A stretch of DNA of 22,577 nt, taken from DASUFI01 sp036274635 (GTDB lineage: Bacteria; Planctomycetota; B15-G4). Location: assembly GCA_036274635.1 (NCBI GenBank), contig DASUFI010000037.1, positions 1 through 22,577 of the forward strand, written 5' to 3'. Shown piece by piece: positions 1 to 8,443 of this stretch (its first letter is position 1; each line of letters begins with the position of its first letter). The translations under genes were made by a program, and so were the position numbers. The notes beneath the pieces are model-generated. The model saw only the letters and a list, made by a program, of their open reading frames with translations, did no database searches and was not told the DNA's origin.

Positions 1-1
1 C

Positions 2-712
2 GTGCTGCTGCGCTCGCGCGCCCGCGCGGCCGCGGCCCCCGTGGCCGTGCTCAACATCGGCGGCATCGCCAACATCACCGTGGTGCCGCCCGACGGCGAC
101 CCGATCGCCTTCGACACGGGCCCCGGCAACATGCTTCTCGACGGCGCCGTCGCGCTCGCCACGCGCGGCGCGCTGGCCTTCGACGCGGGCGGGGCTCTGG
201 CGCTCGCCGGCCACGTCGACGCGACCTGGCTCACGGAGCTGCTCGACCAGGACGACTTCCTGCGCCTCGCGCCGCCGCGCAGCACCGGCCGCGAGCGCTA
301 CGGCGAGGCGTGGCTGCAGCGCCACGCCGCGCCGCTCCGCCGCATGCGGCCCGCGGACCTCGCCGCCACGCTCGCGGCCTACACGGTGGAGTCCATCGCG
401 CGCGCGCTGGAGGACTTCGTCGCGCTCCAGCCGCGCGAGCTCATCGTCTCGGGCGGCGGCGCGCACAACCTCGCGCTGCTGCGCGGCCTCGCGCGGCGCC
501 TGCCCGACATCATCGTGCACGACAGCCAGGTGGCCCTCGGCCTGCCGCCGCTCGTGCGGGAGGCGCTGGCCTTCGCGCTCATCGGCGACGCGACGCTGCG
601 CGGGGAGCCGAGCAACGTGCCGTCGGTCACGGGGGCGCGGCGGGCGGTGGTGCTGGGGAAGGTGTGCGTGGCGGGGGCGGGGGAGGCGGAGAGGGAGAGC
701 GAAGCGGGCTGA
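2..712 (+). CDS. anmK: Anhydro-N-acetylmuramic acid kinase, C-terminal part (5' end outside window)
   Basis: This enzyme converts 1,6-anhydro-MurNAc to MurNAc-6-phosphate with ATP in the cytoplasm during recycling of cell-wall muropeptides. The reading frame is open from the first bases, so the N-terminal part of the protein (about a third of a usual ~370-residue AnmK) lies outside. Visible family motifs in order are LNIGGIANIT, FDTGPGNMLLDGAV, the STGRERYGEAWL segment, the SGGGAHN nucleotide-side motif, and the closing EALAFALIGDATLRGEPSNVPSVTGA block followed by VVLG. In many AnmK proteins the residues before EA..FA include an Asp (DxxEA). Here the segment reads LVREALAFA, a small deviation. 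The last ~15 residues are Gly/Glu-rich and poorly conserved. The gene ends 14 bp from the convergent lipoprotein gene. Identification is firm; the start cannot be seen. Confidence 0.93.
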   Translation: MLLRSRARAAAAPVAVLNIGGIANITVVPPDGDPIAFDTGPGNMLLDGAVALATRGALAFDAGGALALAGHVDATWLTELLDQDDFLRLAPPRSTGRERYGEAWLQRHAAPLRRMRPADLAATLAAYTVESIARALEDFVALQPRELIVSGGGAHNLALLRGLARRLPDIIVHDSQVALGLPPLVREALAFALIGDATLRGEPSNVPSVTGARRAVVLGKVCVAGAGEAERESEAG

Positions 713-726
713 CGCGACACGCGGCC

Positions 727-1431
727 TCAGCGACGGGCGGCCAGGCCCTCGAACCAGGTCCGCAGCTCGTCCGGCACCGGCGGAGACGAGCCCTCCTTCA
801 GCGTCAACGGGAAGTGACCCTCCGACCAGATCATCCTGGGTCCCGAGGGGCCAGGGCCGTGGGCGCCGACGACCTCGCCCTCGAGACGGAAGTTGACGCG
901 CAGGAGCTGCTTGTCGCGCAACTCGCTGTCATCCAGATGCACCCAGCCGCCGGAGAGAGCCGCCCACGCGTGGAGTGGAGGCACGTCGACGCTCCACGAC
1001 AGGTGCGCCGAGAGCAGGCGGACCGCGCCCGCCGAGGCGTCGAGCTGCAGCAGCGTCGTCGTGGACTCGAACGCGGGGCCGTCACCGGAGATCTCGACGA
1101 GCCACGATCCGTCCGCGAGCTGTGAGGCAGCGGCAGTCAGAGGCACCCTGGACATGGCCTGGAAACCGGACCCGTCCCGGTAGTCCACCTGGGTGACGCC
1201 CAGCGGCTGCCGCAGCACGGTCAGTCCGGAGGCCGGCTGCTTGCGGAGCGCGACCTGGCCGTGGTCGCCCCTGTTGCCGGGCAGTCCGGTCTCGACGGCG
1301 CACCACGGCGTCTGCTGCGCTCCGTTGACCTCCTCCGGCGCCTGTGAATCGCAGGCCACGGCAAGTGAGGCCAGCGCGACGAGACCCGTCGCCGCGCGTC
1401 TCGACGAAGTCATGCGACGGAGCCAAAGCAT
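727..1431 (-). CDS. Putative lipoprotein of unknown function
   Basis: I do not recognise a family. The product is about 234 residues and begins with a signal peptide: arginines, then the hydrophobic run ATGLVALASLAVAC, ending in a lipobox-like AVAC, so an acylated N-terminal Cys is likely. The rest is a mixed, mainly beta-looking domain with a GGWVHLDDSELRDKQLLRVNF segment and a mention-worthy WFEGLAARR end; no catalytic motif is visible. The start is uncertain. I chose the ATG at 1431 because GGTGA lies about 7 bases upstream; ATGs at 1446 and 1413 are also in frame, and the one at 1413 gives a compact 15-residue signal. It is the last gene of a minus-strand run of secreted proteins and converges with anmK. 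Confidence 0.7.
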   Translation of the reverse strand: MLWLRRMTSSRRAATGLVALASLAVACDSQAPEEVNGAQQTPWCAVETGLPGNRGDHGQVALRKQPASGLTVLRQPLGVTQVDYRDGSGFQAMSRVPLTAAASQLADGSWLVEISGDGPAFESTTTLLQLDASAGAVRLLSAHLSWSVDVPPLHAWAALSGGWVHLDDSELRDKQLLRVNFRLEGEVVGAHGPGPSGPRMIWSEGHFPLTLKEGSSPPVPDELRTWFEGLAARR

Positions 1432-1491
1432 GGGCCAGTCACCCATGCGTCGTTCGGCGCAACGAGCGGCCAGAACCTTCCTACGTCCGCC

Positions 1492-2886
1492 TCACGGCTG
1501 CACGCCCCGCAAGCCCTTGCTCGCTTCCCAGCCCTGCGGCATCAGAGCGTTTGGCCACCACGCCTGCGCCACGAAGCTGAAGCCCGTTGGCAGGCCGGAG
1601 GGCCAGTAAGCGGCCACGAGCTGGTCCTGCGGGAAGCTCGGGAACAGCGGCCCGAACACCGCGTCCACCGCCGGCACGAGCACGCCGCCCTTGAACGGCA
1701 GGTCCAGCTCGGTCGTGGACACGACCAACCACACGCCCGCCGGCTGCAGTGGCCAGACCTTGAGCTGCATCGGCTCGCCGGCGATCAGCGGGCCCATGCC
1801 ACCGAGCAACGAGGGAAGGCTGCCGCCGGGCGCGATGCCGCCCTCGAGGATCGTCCACGGCGCGTAGGTGAAGGCGCCCATGTCCGAGGTCGACGTGTCC
1901 GGGTCGATGAGGGCGGGGTTGCCGGTGTTGATGCAGGGCGATCCGGGTGCGAGGGACCAGTCGCCGGCGGCGGCGTCCGTGAACAGCGGGTCGGCGTCGA
2001 TGTTCCCCGTGCCGGGCAGCCAGGCGCCGGGCAGGTCGGACCACGTGACGCTCACGTCGCCGTCAGAGAGGTCCGTGATGGGCGTCGGCGAAAGCAGGAT
2101 GCAGTTGCTCACGTCGAGCGAGCCCTGCAGCACCTTGACCGTGCCGCCGAGCAGCGTCACGTTGCGCAGCGTGCTCGTGGCCGTGCCGCCGCTGGTGAGC
2201 GCCGCGAGCTGCAGCTTGTCGCCCACGAAGGTGCAGCGCTCCACGCGCAGGTCGGCCGGCCACGCCGGCCCCGGCCCGCTGACCGAGAGTCGAGCGCCGC
2301 CGAGGCCGTTGCCGAGGAAGGTGCAGAAGTCCATCTGCGGGTTGTGGATGACGGCGCCCAGCGCCAGCGCGCCCCAGCCGCCGTTGTCCTCGAAGGTGCA
2401 GCCCGTCGCCGCGTCGAAGTCTTCCAGCCCGTGCGAGCCGTTGCCGCTGAACGTGCAGCTGTAGGCATCGATGGGGCCGCGGGCGCCGACGCCGCTGTTG
2501 TCGCGCACGACGCACTGATCGAGGACGAGCGTGCCGTCGCCGTCCGCGACGGCGCCGTCGACCGCGCCGGTCATGGTGAAGCGAATGACGTGCGCGATCG
2601 AGTCGTCGCCCGGCGCGCCGGCGTGCACACCGACTGCCGCTCCCTGAGCATCGAGGATCGTGACCGCCGAGCCTTCCACGGCGCGGATCTCGACGCCGAG
2701 GCCCTGGATGTCGAGCGGGCCGGTCCACGTGCCCGGCGAGACGAGGATGACGTCGAAGTCCGCCGAGGCCGCGAGCGCGTCCTGGATGGTGGCGAACTCC
2801 GCCGGCACGAAGTGGACCTCGGCGCGCGCGCCCGACGCGAGGACGGAGCCGGCGAGCAGGGCGCCAACGACGATAGATGGCTGCAT
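1492..2886 (-). CDS. Secreted right-handed parallel beta-helix repeat protein
   Basis: The product is 464 residues and is exported: the first ~22 residues (MQPSIVVGALLAG..ASGARA) are a signal peptide with an ARA-type cleavage site. It then shows the typical opening FATIQDALAAS.DFDVILVSPGTWTGPLDI seen in pectin-lyase-like repeat proteins. Many short beta-helix coils follow, with recurring Cys-Thr-Phe (CTFSGNG, CTFEDNG, CTFLGNG, CTFVGDK). The helix closes with the common NIDADPLF..GSPCINTGNP....SDMGAF block. The last ~110 residues form a separate domain (GGSLPSLLGGMGPL.. to the C-terminus) of a kind I associate with planctomycete secreted proteins; that is recollection, not a search. The ATG at 2886 was chosen over an upstream extension because GGGGGA sits 7 bases upstream and a signal peptide follows. 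Substrate is unknown; the fold suggests binding or modifying a polysaccharide, but no catalytic residues are identifiable. Confidence 0.85.
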   Translation of the reverse strand: MQPSIVVGALLAGSVLASGARAEVHFVPAEFATIQDALAASADFDVILVSPGTWTGPLDIQGLGVEIRAVEGSAVTILDAQGAAVGVHAGAPGDDSIAHVIRFTMTGAVDGAVADGDGTLVLDQCVVRDNSGVGARGPIDAYSCTFSGNGSHGLEDFDAATGCTFEDNGGWGALALGAVIHNPQMDFCTFLGNGLGGARLSVSGPGPAWPADLRVERCTFVGDKLQLAALTSGGTATSTLRNVTLLGGTVKVLQGSLDVSNCILLSPTPITDLSDGDVSVTWSDLPGAWLPGTGNIDADPLFTDAAAGDWSLAPGSPCINTGNPALIDPDTSTSDMGAFTYAPWTILEGGIAPGGSLPSLLGGMGPLIAGEPMQLKVWPLQPAGVWLVVSTTELDLPFKGGVLVPAVDAVFGPLFPSFPQDQLVAAYWPSGLPTGFSFVAQAWWPNALMPQGWEASKGLRGVQP

Positions 2887-2972
2887 GGCGTGTCCCCCGA
2901 TGACCGGCCTCCCCGACCGGCGACTCCAGTCTACCTGCGTCAGGCCGGTGGGGAGCTTCTCCCGTGGCGGGA

Positions 2973-4526
2973 TCAGTGCGCCAGCGACTGCTGCAGGTAC
3001 ACCGCTTCGTTGCCCGCCGCGTGGATCTCCAGCTCGCCGTCGACCGCGAAATCGAGCGGCAGCGAGCCCTCGACCGCTGCGCCTGTCGAGAAGAGCTGCG
3101 TCGCGTCGCCGCCGTCGGCGTCCACGAGCAGCGCGCCGGGCGCGACGACAGCGCCGTCGATCGCGACGTCGTAGGCGCCGGCCGGCAGGTCGTGCACCTC
3201 GAGCTTCAGCTGCTCGACGCCTTTCTTCACGCGCCAATCGAGGCGGCCGGTGGCGTCGAGGTCGGTGCCGGGGTTGAGGAGGTCGAGGCGCAGGTGGTGG
3301 GGCTTGCGCAGGTCCTTGTGGTAGGTGCGCAGCGCGGCGGGGACGGATTGGGGAAAGATGAGGGCGAGAAACTCGTCGTCGTCATTGCGTACCACGACGC
3401 GCTGACCGCGCGGATCCAGGTCGGCACTCACGGCGAAGGTGGCTTGCCAGGTCTCGGGGGCGCCGAGCGTTGCCTCGACGCTGCCGATAGACGCATTCCC
3501 GACGAAGATCTCGAAGGGGCCCACGGGCCACAACTCCTTCGATTCCTTCAACGTGACGGTCACGCTGCTGTCACCGAGCTTGTCGCGTGTCCAGACGAAC
3601 GTGCCATCCTTCGGTCCACCGACCCAGGTGTTGAAGGCCGCGACGAAGTCGATGCTCAGTCCGTCGGCGGCGCCGTCGCCGACGTCATGGAACTTCTGGC
3701 GCTTCGGCGGTCGAGAGAGTTCCTGGCCGAGATCGTTGGGCATCTGCGCCTCGAGCACGATCTCGCCGCTGGCGTTGCGCACCCGGATGTCCTGCCCCGG
3801 CGAATAGAACGTGGCTTGTCCCAGGCCGGGCTTCAGGGGGAGAACCAGCCGCATCTTGGCAGTGCCTCCCGGGCCGGCACCGAGGTAAATCTCCGGCTGC
3901 CCGGCAACCTCGACGAAATACGGACCGGGATCGAGACGCTCCATGCGCAGATCCTCCGTCGCGTAGCCCCATCCACTCGTGCAAATCAGCCGGCCGCGCG
4001 CGTCCAGGTCGCTGCCGACGGCGATCAGGCGCGCGCCATTCAGCATCGTCTCGAGGTTGTCGTCGATGGCCACCATGAATGTGTGCATCGGCTCCATGTG
4101 GCCCGAGAAGAGCAGCGCCTCGCCTTGGAACACCTCGATCGTGTCCGCGTGCTGGGACCAGTCGAGGAAGGCGCCGAGGTCCGGCTCTCCGGGCGTGAGC
4201 TTGCCCTGGCCATCGGACCCGACGGTGAAGGAGCCCAGCGGCGTCGTGTCATCGAAGCCGTCGCGCACGACCTCGTACTCGCCGGGCGGCAGGACGAAAG
4301 CGCGGACGACGAGGCTCAGCGTCTTGTCCTCGTGGACGTCGATGCGGACGAAGGCCGCGCTGCCCGGCGGCGCCGCAGCCTGCGCCGCCAGCTCGGAGAT
4401 GACGAAGGTATCCGGATAGAGCGGTGACCCGTACGGATCGCCCGGCCCGCCAGGCGCCGGGTCCTCGAGGCCGCCGCCCGCCGACAGGAGCAGAGCGAGC
4501 GCCAGCCAGAGCATGAGTCGACCCAT
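2973..4526 (-). CDS. Secreted four-repeat protein of unknown function, paralog A
   Basis: No named family is recognised. The product is 517 residues with a signal peptide (MGRLMLWLALALLLSAGGG). The mature part is four diverged copies of a ~100-residue unit at roughly residues 40-142, 163-263, 285-392 and 418-515. Each unit has an '[A/P]GPY.V.V.G' strand pair in its first half (PPGEYEVV, DPGPYFVEVAG, PVGPFEIFVG, PAGAYDVAIDG). In its second half is a 'G..I.VR...GE.VLE..MP'-type hairpin (IRVRNASGEIVLEAQMP, RVVVRNDDDEFLALIFP). Units 2 and 4 carry a DLDA.G linker. This predicts a string of beta-sandwich-like domains outside the cytoplasm. It is a tandem paralog of the gene at 4630-6153: both end in AVYLQQSLAH and share LNPGTDLDATG. 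The ATG at 4526 was chosen because a signal peptide begins there and a GGAGG lies 14 bases upstream (long spacing). Longer starts would bury the signal. Confidence 0.8.
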   Translation of the reverse strand: MGRLMLWLALALLLSAGGGLEDPAPGGPGDPYGSPLYPDTFVISELAAQAAAPPGSAAFVRIDVHEDKTLSLVVRAFVLPPGEYEVVRDGFDDTTPLGSFTVGSDGQGKLTPGEPDLGAFLDWSQHADTIEVFQGEALLFSGHMEPMHTFMVAIDDNLETMLNGARLIAVGSDLDARGRLICTSGWGYATEDLRMERLDPGPYFVEVAGQPEIYLGAGPGGTAKMRLVLPLKPGLGQATFYSPGQDIRVRNASGEIVLEAQMPNDLGQELSRPPKRQKFHDVGDGAADGLSIDFVAAFNTWVGGPKDGTFVWTRDKLGDSSVTVTLKESKELWPVGPFEIFVGNASIGSVEATLGAPETWQATFAVSADLDPRGQRVVVRNDDDEFLALIFPQSVPAALRTYHKDLRKPHHLRLDLLNPGTDLDATGRLDWRVKKGVEQLKLEVHDLPAGAYDVAIDGAVVAPGALLVDADGGDATQLFSTGAAVEGSLPLDFAVDGELEIHAAGNEAVYLQQSLAH

Positions 4527-4629
4527 GGTGCGATTCCGTGCCTCCCCGGCGAATGCGGTGCCCGCCGTCCGTTCGCAATGCACTAGTCTCTCAGGCTCGG
4601 TCGCAATCGACAAGGCGGCCGCAGACTGC

Positions 4630-6153
4630 TCAGTGCGCCAGCGACTGTTGCAGGTAGACCGCGCCGCTGCTCGCGGCGCGGATCTCGAGGGCGCCGTCGA
4701 CGGCGAAGTTCAGCGGCAGCGAGCCATCATCGAGAGTGGAGAACTGCACCGTAGCGGATCCGCCGGCCTCCTCGACCACCAACGCAGCGGTGGCCACCAC
4801 CTTCCCGTCGATGGCGATGTCGTACGGTCCAGCCGGCATGTCGGAGGCGATGAGTCGGAGCCGCTCGATGTCGCCTGCAGTGCGGCGCCAGTCGAGCACG
4901 CCGGTGGCGTCGAGATCGGTCCCGGGATTCAGGAGGGACAGGTGCATGTGCTTGGGTTTGCGGAGCTCGCGACGATACGAGCGCACGCCCGCGGGCACGG
5001 ACACCGGGAAGATGAGCGCGAGCCCAGCCTGGTCGTCGTGACGCAGCTCCACGCGACGACCGCGCAGGTCCACTTCGGGGCCAACCGACACGGTCTTCTT
5101 GAGTCCACCGTCGACCCAGTCCGAGGTCGTGCCGAACTCGCCGACGAGATCGTCCTGAACGTAGATGCCGTACGGGTCCAGCACTGAAAAGTCCTGATCG
5201 GGGATCCGCACCGTGAGCGTGGCGGCACCTGGCGCGTCGCGCTGCCATTGGAGCCAGCCCTTCTGGAGTCCACCGTCGCCCACGTAGTCGTTGCGCACGA
5301 AGTCGACGCGCAAGCCGTCGGCCGCCCCCACTCCCGTGGACGTGAAGGACTGCTTCTGCGCGGACTGCGACCACGCCTCGAAGGGGTCCCAGGGCATCTG
5401 GGCCTCGAGCACGAGCGCGCCCTCGTGATCGAGCACGCGCACCAGCTGGCCCAGGGGATAGACGGTGACCGTTCCGGCGCCTGCCTTCTCGGGGATGTGC
5501 TGGCGAAGGGATCCCTTGCCGTTCGCTACGACGTCGACGAGCAGGTCGGGGTGGCCGCCGATCTCGATGACGTAGGGTCCGGGGGCGAGCCTCTCCAGAC
5601 GCACGCGCACGTCCTGCCAGCCCATGCCGCTGTGGTAGTTGAGCAAGCCGCGTGCATCGAGGTCTGCGCCGACGGCGATGAACCTCGCGCCGTTGGCGCA
5701 GGAGACGGCATCGTCCAGGAGGACGCCGCCGCCTGGCGAATCGAGGACGTCGCTGAAGAGCACGGTCGCGCCCTGGCGCACGTCGACCTTCTCCTTGTCA
5801 AGGAACCAATTGAAGAAGCCGCCGAACTGGGGCGGCTCGAGGGAGAGCTCGCCGAGGCCGTCAGCGCCAACTTCGACCGTCCCGGCAGGCGAGCCGGGCG
5901 GGAAGCCAACCCACACGTCGTACGGTCCGGCCGGCAGGCCGAGAAGTCGCACGACGACCGTTTCGGCTCCATCCTTGGCGATATCGAGCCGCACGAAGGC
6001 ATGACCGTCCGGCGGCGCAGCGACCTGGGCCGTCAGCGAGGAAAGGATGAAGCTGCCCGGAACCGGGGCAGGGTCGGTCCAGTCGCCTCCCTGCGCGTGG
6101 CTGGCGAGGCACGCCATCAAGGGCAGCAACGGGAGGAGCCTGCGGCTGATCAT
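4630..6153 (-). CDS. Secreted four-repeat protein of unknown function, paralog B
   Basis: The product is 507 residues and homologous along its whole length to the neighbouring gene at 2973-4526. A signal peptide (MISRRLLPLLPLMACLASHAQGG) is followed by four related units. Their core strands read LPAGPYDVWVG, APGPYVIEIGG, LDPYGIYVQDD and MPAGPYDIAIDG. Each is followed by a second-half hairpin such as VRVLDHEGALVLEAQMP or VELRHDDQAGLALIFP. The end AVYLQQSLAH matches paralog A exactly. The start is well supported: AAGGG lies about 7 bases before the ATG. It is the first gene of the minus-strand secreted-protein run and diverges from mtnP across 167 bp, where a promoter is likely. Function is unknown. 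The repeats look like structural or adhesive beta domains; no enzyme motif is visible. Confidence 0.8.
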   Translation of the reverse strand: MISRRLLPLLPLMACLASHAQGGDWTDPAPVPGSFILSSLTAQVAAPPDGHAFVRLDIAKDGAETVVVRLLGLPAGPYDVWVGFPPGSPAGTVEVGADGLGELSLEPPQFGGFFNWFLDKEKVDVRQGATVLFSDVLDSPGGGVLLDDAVSCANGARFIAVGADLDARGLLNYHSGMGWQDVRVRLERLAPGPYVIEIGGHPDLLVDVVANGKGSLRQHIPEKAGAGTVTVYPLGQLVRVLDHEGALVLEAQMPWDPFEAWSQSAQKQSFTSTGVGAADGLRVDFVRNDYVGDGGLQKGWLQWQRDAPGAATLTVRIPDQDFSVLDPYGIYVQDDLVGEFGTTSDWVDGGLKKTVSVGPEVDLRGRRVELRHDDQAGLALIFPVSVPAGVRSYRRELRKPKHMHLSLLNPGTDLDATGVLDWRRTAGDIERLRLIASDMPAGPYDIAIDGKVVATAALVVEEAGGSATVQFSTLDDGSLPLNFAVDGALEIRAASSGAVYLQQSLAH

Positions 6154-6320
6154 CGCGAGACCCTTTCATCTGCATGCCGACGAGCGGGGCTCTCGCCGAC
6201 CCGACAGCCCCCGTTTCCAGCAACAGCATCGCAGGCCTCTCCGAAACCGGCAAGTCCACCTCTGCCGCCTTGCACCCGCCGCCTTGCCCACGTCGCCTCG
6301 CCCCCGCATGATCCCCGCCC
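6154..6320. other. Divergent intergenic region between paralog B and mtnP
   Basis: These 167 bp separate two divergent genes and should hold both promoters, but no convincing -35/-10 pair was found. An imperfect inverted repeat is present: CGGGGCT (6185-6191) and AGCCCC(C)G (6206-6213) with a 14-base spacer, followed on the plus strand by TTT. It could be a leader hairpin or an operator; there is no upstream plus-strand gene for it to terminate. Confidence 0.35.
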
Positions 6321-7184
6321 ATGGACAAGGCACGCATCGGCATCATCGGCGGCAGTGGCCTCTACGCGATGGAAGGCGTCACCGACGTGAAGCCGCATCG
6401 GGCGGAGACGCCCTTCGGAGTGCCCAGCGACGAGATCACGCTGGCCACGCTGGGCGGCGTGCGGGTCGCGTTCCTGCCGCGACACGGACGCGGGCACCGG
6501 CTGCTGCCCACCGAGGTGCCCAGCCGCGCGAACATCGCCGCGCTCAAGCAGCTGGGCGTCGAGAAGATCCTGTCGTTCAGCGCGGTGGGCAGCCTGCACG
6601 AGCCCTACGCGCCGCGCGACTTCGTGGTGCCGGACCAGCTCGTGGACCGCACGCGGCACCGGCCGGACACCTTCTTCGGCGAGGGCATCGTGGGGCACGT
6701 GTCCTTCGCGCAGCCCTTCGCGGACGGGCTGGGCGACGTGCTCTTCAAGCACCTGCAGCAGATGCAGAGCGTCCAGAGCCACCACGGCGGCACCGTCGTG
6801 TGCATGGAGGGGCCGCTCTTCAGCACGCGCGCCGAGTCGGAGCTGTACCGCAGCTGGGGCTGCCACATCATCAACATGTCGGCGCTGCCGGAGGCCAAGC
6901 TGGCGCGCGAGGCGGGCATCGAGTACGCGCTGGTGTGCATGGTCACCGACTACGACTGCTGGCACCCGCACGCGGCGGACGTGGACATCCAGATGGTCAT
7001 CGCGAACCTGAACGCCAACGCGCGCAGCGCGCAGGAGCTCATCCGGCGCGCGCTGCCGGACGTGGCGGCGGCGCCGCGCGACCAGGCCATCGCGGACGCG
7101 AGCAAGTTCGCGGTCATCACGGCGCCCGACAAGCGGCCGGCGGCCACGGTGGCGAAGCTGCGCGGCATCATCGACGGGGTGTGA
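6321..7184 (+). CDS. mtnP: S-methyl-5'-thioadenosine phosphorylase
   Basis: This cytoplasmic enzyme splits 5'-methylthioadenosine with phosphate into adenine and methylthioribose-1-phosphate, the first salvage step for the by-product of polyamine synthesis. The 287-residue length fits the family. Visible motifs are the phosphate-binding GGSGLY (residues 10-15), RHGRGH (54-59), EGPLFSTRAES (163-173), INMSALPEAKLAREAG (184-199) and TDYDCWHP (209-216). The Asp pair of TDYDCW is the one that reads the adenine base in MTA phosphorylases, as opposed to the Asn of inosine/guanosine phosphorylases. One variation: the usual EGPRFS is EGPLFS. No other methionine-salvage gene is next to it. The ATG at 6321 is the first in frame that begins with the family's N-terminus; the ribosome site before it is weak. 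The stop overlaps the start of the next gene. Confidence 0.92.
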   Translation: MDKARIGIIGGSGLYAMEGVTDVKPHRAETPFGVPSDEITLATLGGVRVAFLPRHGRGHRLLPTEVPSRANIAALKQLGVEKILSFSAVGSLHEPYAPRDFVVPDQLVDRTRHRPDTFFGEGIVGHVSFAQPFADGLGDVLFKHLQQMQSVQSHHGGTVVCMEGPLFSTRAESELYRSWGCHIINMSALPEAKLAREAGIEYALVCMVTDYDCWHPHAADVDIQMVIANLNANARSAQELIRRALPDVAAAPRDQAIADASKFAVITAPDKRPAATVAKLRGIIDGV

Positions 7185-8443
7185 GCGTGCGCGTCGCGGC
7201 CGCCGTGCTGGGCGTTGCGCTGAGTGGATGCGCGGTGTCCGATCCCGACAAAGAGCCGCTGCCCGCCGGCGCGCAGTGCCGCAGCCTGCTCGGGCAGCCG
7301 CTCTATCCGCCGCCCGTCGCCGAGGACCAGCGCGCCAAGCTCGAGCAGCAGCTGGTCGACGCGCGCGCCGCGTGGCAGGCCGCGCCCGACGACGCCGACG
7401 CGCTCATCTGGTACGGCCGGCGGCTCGGCTACCTGGGGCAGTTCCGCGAGGCGGTGGAGGTCTTCAGCGAGGGCATCCGGCGCCACCCGGAGGACGCGCG
7501 CATGTGGCGCTTCCGCGGCCACCGCGGGATCACGCTGCGGCAGTTCGACAAGGCGGTCGCGGACCTCGAGCGTGCCACGCAGCTCATCGAGGGGCAGCCC
7601 GACCAGATCGAGCCCGCGGGCACGCCCAACGCGCGCGGCATCGACCTGGACACGCTGCACGAGAACGTCTGGTACCACCTCGCGCTGGCGCGCTTCCTGC
7701 GCGGCGAATACGAGGAGGCCCTCTCGGACTGGGAGACGTGCCTGACGACCGTGCGCAATGACGACGGCCGCTCCATGTGCGCGTACTGGATCGCGTCGGC
7801 GGCCGGGCGAGCGGCGGCCGCGGAGCAGGCGCAGGGCGACGCGACGCAGGCGGCGGCCTTGCGTGCGCGCGGCGCAGCGGCGCTGGCCGGCATCCGGCCC
7901 GAGATGGACATCGTCGAGTACACCAGCTACCACCAGCTCGCGCTGGCGTGGAAGGGCGAGCTCGAGCCCGATGCGCTGCTCGCCTCCGCGCGCCAGCACG
8001 TCGACGGCGACATCGACCTGGCCACCGTCGGCTTCGGCGTGGCCAACTGGCACCTGTGCCGGGGCGAGACGGAGCTGGCGCAGGCCATCTTCGCCGAGGT
8101 CGAGCGCGGCCCGAGCTGGCACGCCTTCGGCCACGTCGCGGCCGAGGTGGAGCTAGCGCGCGCGGCCGGGCGCCGAGGCTCAGCGCGCCGGCAGCCCGAA
8201 CGCCTTCCGCAGCGCATCCTCGTCGTAGCCGATGCCGCGCCAGAGCACGCGCCCATCGGGCCCGATGACATAGTTCGTCGGGTAGGCCGAGACGCCAAAG
8301 GCCCGCGAGACGCTGTCGCCCTCCTGCATGACGGGCAGGTGCGTGAAGCGGCCCGACTGCCACCACTCGGCGATGACCTGCCGGCTGTCGCCGATGTTCA
8401 CGGAGAGGAAGGCGACGTCCTTGCGCTGGCTGCTGACCTCTGA
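7181..8443 (+). CDS. TPR-repeat lipoprotein
   Basis: The GTG start at 7181 overlaps the TGA of mtnP (GTGA), suggesting coupled translation. Residues 1-17 form a lipoprotein signal ending in the textbook lipobox LSGC, so the mature protein should be anchored by Cys17. Residues ~45-150 hold tetratricopeptide-like helix pairs (DADALIWYGRRLGYLGQFREAVEVF..GIRRHPEDARMW, then RQFDKAVADLERATQL). A further pair around ENVWYHLALARFLRGEYEEALSDWETCL continues the array, as does a later helical region. TPR arrays mediate protein–protein contacts; the partner is unknown. The helical domain ends near position 8170 with AEVELARAAGR. The open frame then continues 264 bases antisense to the thioredoxin-like gene, giving an Arg/Pro-rich tail that looks non-native. 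Either a real long convergent overlap or a small frameshift removing a stop near 8175 would explain this. Confidence is high for the first ~330 residues and low for the tail. Confidence 0.8.
   Translation: MSVRVAAAVLGVALSGCAVSDPDKEPLPAGAQCRSLLGQPLYPPPVAEDQRAKLEQQLVDARAAWQAAPDDADALIWYGRRLGYLGQFREAVEVFSEGIRRHPEDARMWRFRGHRGITLRQFDKAVADLERATQLIEGQPDQIEPAGTPNARGIDLDTLHENVWYHLALARFLRGEYEEALSDWETCLTTVRNDDGRSMCAYWIASAAGRAAAAEQAQGDATQAAALRARGAAALAGIRPEMDIVEYTSYHQLALAWKGELEPDALLASARQHVDGDIDLATVGFGVANWHLCRGETELAQAIFAEVERGPSWHAFGHVAAEVELARAAGRRGSARRQPERLPQRILVVADAAPEHAPIGPDDIVRRVGRDAKGPRDAVALLHDGQVREAARLPPLGDDLPAVADVHGEEGDVLALAADL

Noticed and set aside
310..1125. Long open frames antisense or out of frame within anmK and other genes, including an 884-residue Arg/Ala-rich frame over the kinase gene and a 762-residue antisense frame
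   Set aside because: They are products of high GC content: low-complexity Arg/Ala/Pro proteins with no family motifs, lying fully over well-supported genes.
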